Assembly: GCA_937891765.1 (NCBI GenBank)
Contig: CALAGQ010000102.1
Location: forward strand, 1-44,304
Source of the DNA: an uncultured Nitrospina sp.
GTDB lineage: Bacteria; Nitrospinota; Nitrospinia; Nitrospinales; VA-1
Direction: 5' to 3'
DNA length: 44,304 bases
In this document: positions 29,169-38,876 of the stretch, piece after piece
How the letters are laid out: each line of letters begins with the position of its first letter
Numbering within the stretch: the stretch's first letter is position 1
The notes under the pieces: generated by a model
Seen by the model: the letters and a program-made list of their open reading frames with translations, nothing else
What the model was told of the DNA's origin: nothing
Databases searched by the model: none
Made by a program: the position numbers and the translations under genes

Positions 29169-29232
29169 ACTTGAATTAATGGTCTTGTTCGGTTAATCTC
29201 TGTTCTCCTTAATAAAACAGAAAATTGGGATT

Positions 29233-30648
29233 ATGATCAAGACGACTCTGGTCGGGCATGCCTGCCTGCTCATACAATCGAAAGAAACCACTATTCTGAC
29301 CGACCCGGTCTGGTTCGATTATCTTTGGGAAGAGATCAACACGCTGTGTCCCAGCATCGTTCTGGAAAAGGATAAAGTGCCGCCGCTCGATGTCCTTAAT
29401 ATTTCTCACCGGCATCAGGACCATTTCGACGTGCGCACGCTGGCTTATCTGGTCAAGAATGAGAGGATTCTCACACCGGACACTCTGGTTCTGGCGCCGC
29501 AGGACAATCTGCTGCTCGACATTCTTAATGAACTGGAATTTAAAAATATAAAAGTGGTTACTGATTTTGAGTCCATCCAGGTTAAGGATGTAACGATCAC
29601 CCCGACCCCTTCGCGCAATCAGTTGAGCACGGCGGAAGATTCTTTTCCTGAACATGGGTTACTGGTGAATGACGGTGAAGTGACGATCTGGAATCAGGTG
29701 GATTCTCTGGTGAATCCCGATATCATCCAGCAAATTGGTGAACTATATGGTCAGATCGATTTTTTCCATTCCCGCTTTGTTCCATTGATAGAGGGAAACT
29801 TTTCCTACAATAAACCGATCACCCTACCCACCGACGAGTATTGTACTTTCCTCAATGTGGTGAAGGCATTGGGGCCCCGGTTTGTCGTGCCCGGTTCTGC
29901 TGCTTTCAGATACCGCGACGAATTGACTTTTTTGAACCAGTATTCGTTCCCGACGACGCAGGATCAGTTCCTCAGTGATCTAGCCCTGTTTTGTCCAGAA
30001 GTTCCCTGCGCTCCGTTTTTTTCCGGAGATGTCGCGCATATTTCCAGCGATAAAATCCATATAGAAAAGCAGGCCTCCGATTTTGTGCGGGTCAAAGAAG
30101 ACGATAGTCATCTTGTCACCTTCAAGCCCAACTCTGAGGTTCCTCCCATAAAAACTCAGACCACCGACCCGGAAGAGTATAAAAGGGAAATGAAAGTGGT
30201 GGATGACTTCATTGAAAACTGTTTGCTTGAGCGGGTTTTAAGCAGCGAGTTGCTGGAAGGTTGGCAACATTGGCAAATCGTTTATCAACTGGAAGTGTTC
30301 GGGCAGGATGGCCCCCAGGCATGGACCATAGACTTTGGCCAACCGGGAAAACCCAGGTTGCATAAAGGCGAGATTGGCAAGATCAACCTCTACGAAGGTA
30401 TTTCTTCGGCGGAGTTATGCGCTCTGGTAGAAGGGAACACTTCATGGGATTATGTAACCCTATGCGGCAATTACCGGACGTTCAATAATATCTACCGCAT
30501 CACCGATGGCCGGTTCGAGCTCCCCCCCGAAGATAAATCGAACTATGCTCTGGAACCGCTGATGGACATTTTCCCCTGGGACAGCGACATGGACCGACGA
30601 AAATTCATGCGCGACGTCAAACGCTGGAAGGACAAACCCGTCCGCTAG
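29233..30648 (+). CDS. MBL-fold metallo-hydrolase with C-terminal extension
   Basis: 471 aa. Metallo-beta-lactamase fold at the N-terminus: LVGHACLLIQ, TILTDPVWF and H59-x-H61-x-D63-H64 (HRHQDHFD), the metal site. The usual third His may be in DFFHSRF. After about residue 270 comes a second part, ending with a region (about 325-420) that looks like an SCP2/lipid-transfer-type alpha-beta domain (GWQHWQIVYQLEVFG, WTIDFGQPG, SSAELCALVEGNTSW). The family resembles UlaG/NAPE-PLD-like hydrolases; substrate unknown. No signal peptide, so cytoplasmic. Downstream at 2 bp is a possible 25-aa membrane peptide. Confidence 0.82.
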   Translation: MIKTTLVGHACLLIQSKETTILTDPVWFDYLWEEINTLCPSIVLEKDKVPPLDVLNISHRHQDHFDVRTLAYLVKNERILTPDTLVLAPQDNLLLDILNELEFKNIKVVTDFESIQVKDVTITPTPSRNQLSTAEDSFPEHGLLVNDGEVTIWNQVDSLVNPDIIQQIGELYGQIDFFHSRFVPLIEGNFSYNKPITLPTDEYCTFLNVVKALGPRFVVPGSAAFRYRDELTFLNQYSFPTTQDQFLSDLALFCPEVPCAPFFSGDVAHISSDKIHIEKQASDFVRVKEDDSHLVTFKPNSEVPPIKTQTTDPEEYKREMKVVDDFIENCLLERVLSSELLEGWQHWQIVYQLEVFGQDGPQAWTIDFGQPGKPRLHKGEIGKINLYEGISSAELCALVEGNTSWDYVTLCGNYRTFNNIYRITDGRFELPPEDKSNYALEPLMDIFPWDSDMDRRKFMRDVKRWKDKPVR

Positions 30649-30650
30649 CA

Positions 30651-30728
30651 ATGAACACAGACATCTGGATTAGAATCATCATGGCTGCGATGATGGCGGC
30701 ACTCACCCTCTATGCCATGTGGGAATAG
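30651..30728 (+). CDS. Possible 25-aa single-helix membrane peptide
   Basis: ATG 30651 to TAG 30726-30728: starts MNTDIWIRIIMAAMMAALT, then LYAMWE. One hydrophobic helix with charged ends, the composition of real small membrane proteins. Two bases after the MBL stop, so it could be translated by re-initiation; no ribosome site of its own. Too short for certainty. Confidence 0.35.
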   Translation: MNTDIWIRIIMAAMMAALTLYAMWE

Positions 30729-30757
30729 AGAGAAATCCTGTCCCATCAAGGTAGCAT

Positions 30758-30778
30758 TTCCGGCTTTAGAGGCCGGAA
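30758..30778. terminator. Candidate bidirectional hairpin terminator
   Basis: TTCCGGC-TTTAGAG-GCCGGAA, a perfect 7-bp stem and 7-nt loop, between the converging MBL and glucan phosphorylase genes. No U-run on either side, so it may only stabilise 3' ends. Confidence 0.45.
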
Positions 30779-30825
30779 CACAAAGTAAATCTTAACAGGA
30801 AAACTCTACTTTTAAACCGCCCCGT

Positions 30826-32553
30826 TTATGGGAAATAGGCTTTGAGGACGTATTGTTGCATCATCCGTTGTGTGTTGAAGAACGAACCGTTCAGCGCAAT
30901 GGCATGGCGCATTATTTCGATGAAACGTTTACGCTCGCCATAGAACATGGGAAGGATTATTTGCTCTAGTTTTGTGTAGAGGGCATCGGCATCTTTGGCA
31001 CGGTCGCCTGCTTCTTGCGGAGCCTCCCCGTCAGCTCGGATAGACCATCCCGTTACTCCTTCAATACAACCTTCAATCCACCAACCATCTAAAATACTCA
31101 ACGATGGAACCCCATTGAGTGCTGCCTTCATACCACTAGTTCCCGAGGCTTCTAAAGGAGGTTGTGGTGTATTAAGCCAGATATCAACACCGGCGGTCAT
31201 TATACGGGCCAGGTCCAAATTGTAGTGAGGCAAATAAGCGATGGGGACATCATCCCCAAGCATTTTCCCAAGTTCAATAATACGTTGAATAAGTAATTTA
31301 CCATCTTGATCCTGCGGGTGTGCCTTTCCCGCAAACACGATTTGAAACTTGCCCACATCACGTGCAATTTTCCTCAAGCGTTCGAGGTCTTCGAATATCA
31401 GATCGGCTCGTTTGTAGGTTGCGAATCGCCGGGCAAAACCAATAGTTAATATGTCCGTGTCAAACCCAGCGTTCACCTCGCTATTCGTGCGCTCAATGAG
31501 CACGTCTTTAGAATGTTGGTGGGCTTCCCATATCGCTTCATCCGGGATGCTTAAGGCGTATCGTAAACTGAAGTTATCCTGCCTCCAACCGGGTATGTGC
31601 TGGTCGAACAATTGCGCAAACGCCTCCGAAACCCAGTTTTCGGCATGCACCCCGTTAGTAATGGAATCGATGCTATAGGAAGAAAACATATGCCGCGATA
31701 CTTCACCGTGTTTCTTGGCGACTCCATTGATGTAATGACTGAACGTCAGAGCCAGGAAGGTCATGTTCAGTCGGTCTTCATGGCAAATCGGGTCGTGGAT
31801 ACCGCAGGCATCGCGATTTCCAAGAACACGGTCGACGAGATCGAGAGGAAACTGGTCATGCCCTGCGGGTACGGGGGTATGTGTGGTAAACACGCATTGT
31901 CGGCGAACCACTTCTATATCTTCCGGCCCCATATCCACATAGGACCGATTGTCCTTTTGCAATTGCTCTCGCAATAATTCAAGAGTCAACAGGCTGGCAT
32001 GTCCCTCGTTCATATGGAAGCGTTGCAGATTGTGATAACCGAGAGCCCGCAAAATGCGGATGCCGCCTGTTCCCAGGACAACTTCCTGACAGAGGCGATA
32101 ATGCACATCACCCCCGTAAAGATAATGGGTCAGCGTTCTATCCCATGCGGAGTTTTCCTGAAGATCCGTATCCAGAAAATAAACAGGGACCGCATAACCA
32201 TCGTTGCCGGACACCTCATATTTCCATGCTCGAATTTGGACCTCTCGCCCCTCCAAAGTTACCGTTGCACGGATCCCAGTGTCGGTCATGAAGTCGTCAA
32301 TGATCCAATTCGCAGGCTCTTCTTTCTGCCATCCACTCGCATCAAATTGCTGAAAGAAATATCCCTTTCGGTGCGCCAGTGTTACACCTACTATAGGAAC
32401 CCGCATGTCTGCGGCCGAACGAATGAAATCTCCCGCAAGAATCCCAAGTCCCCCAGCATAAGTGGGAATTCTGGAATCGAATCCAATTTCCATGGAAAAA
32501 TATGCGATCTTTGGGTCCGGCGTTAGCATAGATTTAGCATTGATATAATTCAC
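30826..32553 (-). CDS. glgP: Alpha-glucan phosphorylase, short form
   Basis: 575 aa. Releases glucose-1-phosphate from glycogen or maltodextrin. Starts [20 protein letters not shown] and goes on to [23 protein letters not shown] (active-site His loop) and [14 protein letters not shown] (the pyridoxal-phosphate Lys). It belongs to the short phosphorylase type (about 550-600 aa) rather than the 800-aa E. coli type. Start GTG at 32553 behind TTGGGG; an in-frame ATG at 32529 has no ribosome site. A promoter should lie in the 300-bp region upstream, which it shares with the diheme protein gene. Confidence 0.92.
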   Translation of the reverse strand: MNYINAKSMLTPDPKIAYFSMEIGFDSRIPTYAGGLGILAGDFIRSAADMRVPIVGVTLAHRKGYFFQQFDASGWQKEEPANWIIDDFMTDTGIRATVTLEGREVQIRAWKYEVSGNDGYAVPVYFLDTDLQENSAWDRTLTHYLYGGDVHYRLCQEVVLGTGGIRILRALGYHNLQRFHMNEGHASLLTLELLREQLQKDNRSYVDMGPEDIEVVRRQCVFTTHTPVPAGHDQFPLDLVDRVLGNRDACGIHDPICHEDRLNMTFLALTFSHYINGVAKKHGEVSRHMFSSYSIDSITNGVHAENWVSEAFAQLFDQHIPGWRQDNFSLRYALSIPDEAIWEAHQHSKDVLIERTNSEVNAGFDTDILTIGFARRFATYKRADLIFEDLERLRKIARDVGKFQIVFAGKAHPQDQDGKLLIQRIIELGKMLGDDVPIAYLPHYNLDLARIMTAGVDIWLNTPQPPLEASGTSGMKAALNGVPSLSILDGWWIEGCIEGVTGWSIRADGEAPQEAGDRAKDADALYTKLEQIILPMFYGERKRFIEIMRHAIALNGSFFNTQRMMQQYVLKAYFP

Positions 32554-32853
32554 TACCCCAATCAGAAAATAAAATCACTGGAAATAAATTTTGATTTACG
32601 CTCTTTAACAATCCGACTTATTGCGCCTTGATTACAACTTTATCAGATTATTGTAACAAAATCCCCTCAGGGAAGACGGCGCACCATTACCTTCATGTCC
32701 TGCAGGGGAAGCAGATAGCAATAGCTCGTTAGGCCGAGAGAGCGTTTGCCTGCAAATTAAAGACATTGCAAGCTGGCTCCACGCCGAGTGGTATTGTGAT
32801 TTTCCACTTTAGACCCCATATTAACGTAACGCATCTCTTCGGGAGGTAGACCC
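32554..32853. other. 300-bp divergent intergenic region with one dispersed repeat
   Basis: Between the glgP start (minus) and the diheme protein start (plus). AT-rich at 32554-32660; repeat copy I fills 32695-32791. GGGAGGT stands 9 nt before the ATG at 32854. No gene or clear promoter pair seen. Confidence 0.45.
32695..32791 (+). repeat. Dispersed structured intergenic repeat, copy I
   Basis: Starts ATGTCCTGCAGGGGAAGC (5' hairpin variant). Core from AGCAATAGCTCG, with GTTAGGCCGAGA and TTTGCCTGCAAATT, to AAGACATTGC. 3' hairpin CCAC-GCCGA-GTGG (32779-32791). Confidence 0.8.
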
Positions 32854-33930
32854 ATGAAATCTTTCGCGTTTCGTATTGCCCTGTTCTTTCTGTTTATTCC
32901 CTCCCCGGCTCAAAGTATGGAGCAGGGAATCCCCGCCGGACTCGCTGCCGATTTCATCCACGCTGTGGTGGAGGCCGGACGCACCACTTATTCCAAACAT
33001 GTGGTTGAACATTTGGCCCGGCAAGACTCTCTCACTGCTTCGGAAAACTGGGAGCAGGATAAAACATTACCCTTACCAGCTCAGTTTCTTTCGATGTCTT
33101 CCAAAACCTCCAACTCGCGCGGCATCGGCATGAAGTACCGGCTGATGAGCCTCTGGCCCCTCAATAACAATAACGCACCCAAATCGCAAAACGAAAAACT
33201 TGGACTTGAAGAAGTCGTGAAGAGTCCCGACCGGCCTTTCACATGGATCGTTCCGCGTGACGGGCGCTGGTATTTTGAGGCAATTTATCCGGACATCGCT
33301 GTTTCGGAAACCTGTGTCACCTGCCACAACAATCACCCCAACAGTCCCAAAACTGATTTTAAAATTGGTGATGTCATGGGAGGAATCATCATCGACCTGC
33401 CTTTGGGCAGGCGAACAGAAAAAAATGTTGATGAAAAGTTTCAACTGGCTCCGGAAGTGGTGGCAGACTACGTGCACACGGTGCTGGAATCAGACCGCAC
33501 GGTCTATGCCCAGCATGTTGTCAATCGGTTGGAGGAACAGGGCATTCTGCATTCCAAGGAAAAATGGAAAAATGAAAAGGCCCTCATGCTTCCAGCGCAG
33601 TTTTTATTGAACAGCGCCGAGTTGATGAAATCCAAACTGCTGGGACTGGACTTCCGGTTGATCAGCCTTTACCCCATCAATCCGCAAAACCGGCCTGCCA
33701 ACGAGTTTGAGCAGAACGGGCTGGAAAGTGTGGAGGTGCACCCCATTCGCCCTTATATCAAGCTCTCCAAGGTGGGGGGTCGGAAAAAATATTTTCAGGC
33801 TATTTATCCGGATATCGCAGTGACGCGCGGCTGTGTTAACTGCCACAATGGTCACCCCGGCAGTCCAAAAAAAGATTTCGCACTCGATGATGTGATGGGT
33901 GGAATTCTGGTGAGCTTTCAGTTGCGGTAG
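32854..33930 (+). CDS. Diheme c-type protein with two Tll0287-like (DUF3365) domains
   Basis: 358 aa. Signal peptide of about 21 residues, so periplasmic. Two copies of one roughly 170-residue domain: each has HVVxxL, a LPAQFL segment, (Y/F)RLxSLxPxN, (Y/F)xAIYPDIAV and CxxCHNxHP-x-SPK-x-DF ending DVMGGI. Hemes bind at C154-C157-H158 and C327-C330-H331. The Tll0287-type domain is a c-heme sensor or electron-transfer module, also found in histidine kinases and chemoreceptors; here it has no signalling partner. GGGAGGT before the ATG gives the start. Confidence 0.88.
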   Translation: MKSFAFRIALFFLFIPSPAQSMEQGIPAGLAADFIHAVVEAGRTTYSKHVVEHLARQDSLTASENWEQDKTLPLPAQFLSMSSKTSNSRGIGMKYRLMSLWPLNNNNAPKSQNEKLGLEEVVKSPDRPFTWIVPRDGRWYFEAIYPDIAVSETCVTCHNNHPNSPKTDFKIGDVMGGIIIDLPLGRRTEKNVDEKFQLAPEVVADYVHTVLESDRTVYAQHVVNRLEEQGILHSKEKWKNEKALMLPAQFLLNSAELMKSKLLGLDFRLISLYPINPQNRPANEFEQNGLESVEVHPIRPYIKLSKVGGRKKYFQAIYPDIAVTRGCVNCHNGHPGSPKKDFALDDVMGGILVSFQLR

Positions 33931-33940
33931 TAGCCAGTTT

Positions 33941-34825
33941 TCAGGAAGCCCATACTTCCTGAAACTGTTCGAGAAAAACAGGTTCCATTTTGGTGGTACC
34001 GAAAATATTGACCTTCTGGTGCGAGTTGAATCCGTGAAAGTCGCGGCTACCAGTGACGATCAATTCAAAACTATTTGCCAGGTCAATAAAGTAGTCCACA
34101 GTCCCCATTCTTTCGTGATAGGGGTAATGACATTCGAGACCCAAGAGCCCCATTTCCTTCAGCTCTTCCAGCAAAACAGGAGCGTTTTCGGGTTGTCGCC
34201 CCTTTTCGGGACAGATGAGGGAGTAAGATCGCTCTCCTGGATGAGCCAGTACCGGCACACCGCCACTTTCCCGCACCATGCTGATGGCGGTTGGCGCGTC
34301 GAGGTTTTCCCGCTCGACATTATATTTCACCAGATAACGCTCAAAAGCCTGACCGGTGCTCGACACAATGCCAAGCCTCGCCATTTCGCGCGCGAGATGG
34401 GGCCGAGCCAGAACCCCTTCGGCCGCTCTTTTGACATTCTCAAACTCTATCGTCCCCCGAAACCTTTCGGGGATGACCTCGTTGACCCGCTCGATCAGCT
34501 CGCGCATACGCTTTTCTCGGGTTCCTGTCATTTTTTTCACCCGTTCACGGAGTTCGGGTTTGATGGATTCATAGTCTTTGAAATAAGCCAGCATATGAAC
34601 ATTGAAGTCATGAAACTTGACCGTGATTTCAATGCCAGGAAAAGCAGTGATCCCCGTTTCCTCCGCAGATTGAAGAAATTCAGGAATACCATCGAAAGTA
34701 TCGTGATCGGTGAGGGATAAAATGGACACCTCATTTTTTTCCGCAATATTCATCAGTTCTGAAGGCGAAAATTCGCCATCGGAAAAAATGGAGTGCATGT
34801 GAATTTCGGATTTACGCATTGGCAT
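33941..34825 (-). CDS. PHP-domain phosphoesterase (RNase AM / YciV type)
   Basis: 294 aa. Metal ligands of the PHP fold: H9 and H11 (IHMHS), D16 (SDG), D40-H41 (LTDHDTFDG), E66 (GIEIT), HPGER near 190 and SRDFHG near 265. Members hydrolyse nucleoside 3',5'-bisphosphates and trim RNA 5' ends, which is the likely role. Single gene converging with the diheme protein gene, 10 bp apart. Confidence 0.9.
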   Translation of the reverse strand: MPMRKSEIHMHSIFSDGEFSPSELMNIAEKNEVSILSLTDHDTFDGIPEFLQSAEETGITAFPGIEITVKFHDFNVHMLAYFKDYESIKPELRERVKKMTGTREKRMRELIERVNEVIPERFRGTIEFENVKRAAEGVLARPHLAREMARLGIVSSTGQAFERYLVKYNVERENLDAPTAISMVRESGGVPVLAHPGERSYSLICPEKGRQPENAPVLLEELKEMGLLGLECHYPYHERMGTVDYFIDLANSFELIVTGSRDFHGFNSHQKVNIFGTTKMEPVFLEQFQEVWAS

Positions 34826-35004
34826 AGATTAACCGTCCTATTTTCCGTGTATATTAGCGGGTTTTCCCGGGATTTCATAACGAAATGCCATTTTTCTCGG
34901 TAGCTTGATACCCTCATGTCCGCTAAAACACTGGTTTTCCGGTCCCTGAAGCACAAGTGTTCCGGTTCTCATGATTGATTTGACGGAGGATTTCCGATAC
35001 CTTA

Positions 35005-36321
35005 ATGACCATGAAACAAACGATATTGATTTTTCTGATATTTGTAGCGGGATGTCTTTCCTTTAGTCAGAGTGCGACCTTAACGGCACACCCCCGAGAA
35101 GTCTTAATTATCTATACTGGCAACCTGCTGGCGGAACTGAAACCCTGCGGCTGCGCCAAGGAGGAAGACCAAGGCGGTATCGAGCGGCGGATGCAATACC
35201 TCAAAGACACACGCAGCCAACACCCTAACCTTTTACTTGTGGATACCGGCGACCATTTTAAAGAACCCACACGCCAGGGAAAACTGAAAGCCGAAACGCT
35301 TCTCATCGCGACGGAAAAAATGCAATACGACGCGGTGGCGCTAGGGGACCGGGACCTGGTTTATGGCTCCAAATTTTTAAAAGATCGAGCGCAAATTCCC
35401 TGGATAGCGGGAAACCTGATGATCGACCAATTTGTACCCACCCGATCAAAGGTAAAATCATTGCCAAATGGATTGAAAGTGGGCATCCTGGCAGTGGCCG
35501 ATCCTGGCTTGTTTTATAACCATATCGGCCTCAACATTAAGGACCCAAAACAGACAGCTTTAAACCTGATCACCCGTATGCGTGAGACAGAAAATCCCGA
35601 CCTCATCATTCTTCTCACTCATGCCGAGCGGCAAGCGGCGCTGGATTATCTGGATATGAAGGGAGTCGATATTGTGATCAATGGGCATATTGCCACCGAA
35701 TCGGATGTCATTGATATGAAACCGGTGAGAAAAAATGGAAAACTTTTCGTTCAGTCCTCGCCCCGGGGACAGAAAATAGGTGAATTGAGCGTGCAGATTG
35801 ATCCTGAAGGCCATAAATCTTCGAGTCATAACCTGGTAAAACTGGATTCAAGTGTAAAATCTGACCCCGAAATGGTAGAGTTATATGAACAGTATAATGA
35901 AAAAGTCGAAGCCATGTTCTTCGAGGCTCTGACTGGCAAGCGGAACAAAATAAACAAGTCCGTTTACGCTGGCGACACCGTGTGTAAGACCTGTCATCCG
36001 GCAGAACACAAGATGTGGTCGGGTTCGCGCCATGGTCGGGCTTATAACACTTTAAGGAAAATCAACAAGGCGTTTGATCCTGAATGTCTGGTTTGCCACG
36101 TGGTCGGCTTCAACCTTCCGGGAGGCTTTATCAGCGAACTGGATACACCCGGCCTGAAAAATGTCCAATGCGAGGTGTGTCACGGTCCCGGACTGGATCA
36201 TGCATCGGCCCCGCAGGCGGGCTTTGGGAACCGGGCCACAGAGGCCTGCAAACAATGCCACGTAAAAAACCACAGCCCGCATTTTAATTACGCGGAATAT
36301 TGGCCGAAAATCAAACATTAA
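35005..36321 (+). CDS. Lipoprotein fusing UshA-like phosphoesterase and tetraheme cytochrome domains
   Basis: 438 aa. Lipobox VAGC with C17, so membrane-anchored in the envelope. Residues 30-290 are a calcineurin-like 5'-nucleotidase fold: LKPCGCAKEEDQGGIERR, VDTGDHF, GDRDLVYG, AGN, LLTHAE and VDIVINGH. YTGN replaces the common YT(G/N)D-x-H start, so one metal ligand may be missing. The C-terminal part has four heme sites: C327/C330/H331, C361/C364/H365, C389/C392/H393, C415/C418/H419, in the cytochrome c554-like arrangement (HGRAYNT, CEVCHGPG). Redox partner unknown; substrate of the first domain unknown. Next downstream is a DsbA gene. Confidence 0.88.
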   Translation: MTMKQTILIFLIFVAGCLSFSQSATLTAHPREVLIIYTGNLLAELKPCGCAKEEDQGGIERRMQYLKDTRSQHPNLLLVDTGDHFKEPTRQGKLKAETLLIATEKMQYDAVALGDRDLVYGSKFLKDRAQIPWIAGNLMIDQFVPTRSKVKSLPNGLKVGILAVADPGLFYNHIGLNIKDPKQTALNLITRMRETENPDLIILLTHAERQAALDYLDMKGVDIVINGHIATESDVIDMKPVRKNGKLFVQSSPRGQKIGELSVQIDPEGHKSSSHNLVKLDSSVKSDPEMVELYEQYNEKVEAMFFEALTGKRNKINKSVYAGDTVCKTCHPAEHKMWSGSRHGRAYNTLRKINKAFDPECLVCHVVGFNLPGGFISELDTPGLKNVQCEVCHGPGLDHASAPQAGFGNRATEACKQCHVKNHSPHFNYAEYWPKIKH

Positions 36322-36355
36322 TAAAATTGTGTTTTAAAAATACAAGGAGTGGTTC

Positions 36356-36982
36356 ATGAAAAAAGTTTCCACCGTTTTACTGGCTGTTTTTTTGTTTTTA
36401 CCCGGGTGGGTCCAGGCTGAAGAAAAAATTCGCGGCAAGTATGAAGTGATCGGTGACATCAGCAAACTCAAAAATGCTAAAACAATCGAGATGGTCGAGC
36501 TTTTCAATTATTCCTGCGGACATTGCTATAAGTTTCTGGAAACCTCCAAACGTCTGCGCTCCAAGTTCAAGGATAAACTTCATCATAAAAAGTTTCCCAT
36601 TTACTGGGGCAACCAGACCCCTTATCCGGCAATGGCATTTTATATTGCTGACGAACTGGGGGTTGAAGAAGAATTCACTCAGGAATTGTTTGACACAACT
36701 TTCAAGTTAGGCGTCGATATTTTTCAAATCAAAGTCATTAAGTTTCTGGCCCGTGACTTCAAGATAGACAAGGAGATGACCGAGGGTATGCAATCTGCTG
36801 TCATCAAGGCTAAAACCGACCACTCCCTGGAACTGGCCAAACAGTTCAAGGCCAACGAGACTCCAACAATTATCATTAACGATGTTCTGAAAGTAGCACC
36901 GAGCATGACAAACGGAAACACCGATGAGATGACCGACAACCTGGAAATAATTTTTACAGACATTTTGAAAAATAATGGTTAA
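36356..36982 (+). CDS. dsbA: DsbA-family thiol:disulfide oxidoreductase
   Basis: 208 aa. Signal peptide ending VQA-EE. Thioredoxin fold with an inserted helical domain; active site C54-GH-C57, cis-proline ETPTI near 169. Introduces disulfides into periplasmic proteins. AAGGAG stands 7 nt before the ATG. Placed between a multiheme lipoprotein and a CtpA protease; a role in folding the cytochrome is plausible but not shown. Confidence 0.93.
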   Translation: MKKVSTVLLAVFLFLPGWVQAEEKIRGKYEVIGDISKLKNAKTIEMVELFNYSCGHCYKFLETSKRLRSKFKDKLHHKKFPIYWGNQTPYPAMAFYIADELGVEEEFTQELFDTTFKLGVDIFQIKVIKFLARDFKIDKEMTEGMQSAVIKAKTDHSLELAKQFKANETPTIIINDVLKVAPSMTNGNTDEMTDNLEIIFTDILKNNG

Positions 36983-37034
36983 TTTTCAGGCCGTCTGCGC
37001 CCACAACTTTAACCCTGTCCTGAAAATCTAAACT

Positions 37035-38600
37035 ATGAACTCCAATAAAAACTTTCGAAAATATTCGTTAGGTCTGGTAGCAGGACTTTTTGCCCTCCTA
37101 TACCTGCCGCAGCTCAATATTCTGGGCTCCGCTGGCTTTAAGGGAACCGCTGACGCGGGCTTTTTCAATAGCGACCTGGAAACATTTGAAGAAGTCATGG
37201 ATTTGGTTTCAGAAAAATATGTCTACCCTCCCGATCATAAAAAACTATTTTCCGCAGCGATTGAGGGAATGATAAAAAATGCGGACTCAGAACTGGTGAC
37301 ACTCAGTAAAAATCCCGGCATCAATACCGTCAGGTATAAGGACAAGGACACCCGATATGAGCTGACTTATGACAAAGACCACGACTGGGACGAACTCCAG
37401 AAAGTTTATTATTTTCTCCATGATCAGTCCAACAAGACCTTTACCAAGAAAAATCTGGAAAGCTCGGCAATTGAAGGACTCATGAGTTCGCTTGACACCT
37501 ATTCCCAATTTATGCACAAGGATTCCTTTGAAAAGTCCATGCGCGACACAGAAGGAAAGTATGGCGGTTTGGGGATGGTGATCACCATGAAAGACAAGCG
37601 GCTGTTTGTGGTTAAAACCATGAAGAATTCACCGGCTGAAAGGGCAGGGATTCTTGCCAACGACTCATTCGTGAGCGTGAACGGTAAGGAAATCAGCGGG
37701 ATGCATATTGAGGCACTCGCCGACCTGCTTCGAGGATACCCTGAAACCAGGGTCACCCTCACCCTTCTGCGGCCCAAAGAAGAAAAAAACCGCACCTACA
37801 CTCTCACCCGGGAAATCATTTTAATCAACACGGTTGAATATAAAACACTCGACAGCCAGATCGGTTATTTAAAGATCAGCAGTTTTTCCAAACAAACCGA
37901 GAACCAGTTAAAAGAAGGTTTGAAGCAAGCTGAAGAAAATGGCGTGAAAGGATTCGTTCTCGACTTGCGTGAAAATCCGGGCGGACTACTCACCCAATCG
38001 GTAAAAGTAGCCAGTCATTTCCTTTTCAAGGGACGAATGGTCGTTTATACCCAAGGCAGGGCAGAAGACGATTACCATGAATACCGCGGCTTATACAAAG
38101 ACAGCCTGTATCAGGTCCCGGTCGCCATTCTCATTAATCAGTACAGTGCCAGCGCATCGGAAATTGTCGCCGGGGCATTGCGGGATTCTGGAAAGGCCCT
38201 GATCATTGGCGAAAATTCCTACGGCAAAGGTTCTGTGCAAACCATCTTCAGGTTAAGCGATGGGTCGGGGCTACGCCTCACCACTTCAAAATATTACACG
38301 CCTTCAGGAATCGACATCACCGAACATGGTATTGTTCCGGAAATTCATATCGCCAATGATGTCGCGGGAGAAGAAATTCAGAAAGAAGATCAGGAACCGT
38401 ACAAGACTGGCTCCATACAACCTTCACTGACCTTAAAAACATCCAGTCTCAATAAGTTTTTTGAAAAGCAGGGTATTACTTTGAGCACGGAACACGATTC
38501 AACCGTGGAACTGGCTCTTCGTATTCTGAAAAACTCTACCGTTGCCAGCAAAAAACGGTCTATGGAAAAGGCCCATGAAATAGCGGCCAACATTAACTAA
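37035..38600 (+). CDS. ctpA: Carboxyl-terminal processing protease (S41, CtpA/Prc)
   Basis: 521 aa. N-terminal hydrophobic segment (about 11-28) exports or anchors it. PDZ domain at about 172-250 (YGGLGMVITMKD, SPAERAGI). Protease core: LRENPGG, catalytic serine in SASASE (371-376), and K398 in YGKGSVQT, forming a Ser-Lys dyad. Two features are unlike common CtpA: an insert at about 78-130 (NADSELVTLSKNPGINTVRY) before the substrate-recognition region, and a C-terminal tail of about 80 residues. Likely trims periplasmic proteins. Confidence 0.93.
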   Translation: MNSNKNFRKYSLGLVAGLFALLYLPQLNILGSAGFKGTADAGFFNSDLETFEEVMDLVSEKYVYPPDHKKLFSAAIEGMIKNADSELVTLSKNPGINTVRYKDKDTRYELTYDKDHDWDELQKVYYFLHDQSNKTFTKKNLESSAIEGLMSSLDTYSQFMHKDSFEKSMRDTEGKYGGLGMVITMKDKRLFVVKTMKNSPAERAGILANDSFVSVNGKEISGMHIEALADLLRGYPETRVTLTLLRPKEEKNRTYTLTREIILINTVEYKTLDSQIGYLKISSFSKQTENQLKEGLKQAEENGVKGFVLDLRENPGGLLTQSVKVASHFLFKGRMVVYTQGRAEDDYHEYRGLYKDSLYQVPVAILINQYSASASEIVAGALRDSGKALIIGENSYGKGSVQTIFRLSDGSGLRLTTSKYYTPSGIDITEHGIVPEIHIANDVAGEEIQKEDQEPYKTGSIQPSLTLKTSSLNKFFEKQGITLSTEHDSTVELALRILKNSTVASKKRSMEKAHEIAANIN

Positions 38601-38633
38601 CAGGCAAACATTTAGATTTAAGGAATCGCAGAG

Positions 38634-38876
38634 ATGAATATCATTAACATCGATTACGAAAAAGGAACCGTTCGAAGTGATTTCTTCGACTGGAAAATTG
38701 TTTCAAACAACAACAATAAATTCCTCCTTTTGCAACGCGAAGAAAACGGGAGGTTTCATGCTGCCGAAGCGGATGTCAAACAGAAACAAATCTGGGAAGT
38801 TAAAGAAATAACCTACCGCGGACCAGACGGTGACACCTTCTTTTATGACGAGGACAGCGGCATCCTCCAAGTCTAA
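38634..38876 (+). CDS. Small conserved-looking protein of unknown function
   Basis: 80 aa. Acidic, no signal or membrane segment. Contains WKIVSNNNNKFLLLQREENG and WEVKEITYRGPDGDTFFYDE, which read as beta strands. Family not recognised. It follows ctpA by 33 bp, likely in the same transcript. Its TAA stop (38874-38876) is immediately followed by a dispersed repeat. Confidence 0.6.
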   Translation: MNIINIDYEKGTVRSDFFDWKIVSNNNNKFLLLQREENGRFHAAEADVKQKQIWEVKEITYRGPDGDTFFYDEDSGILQV

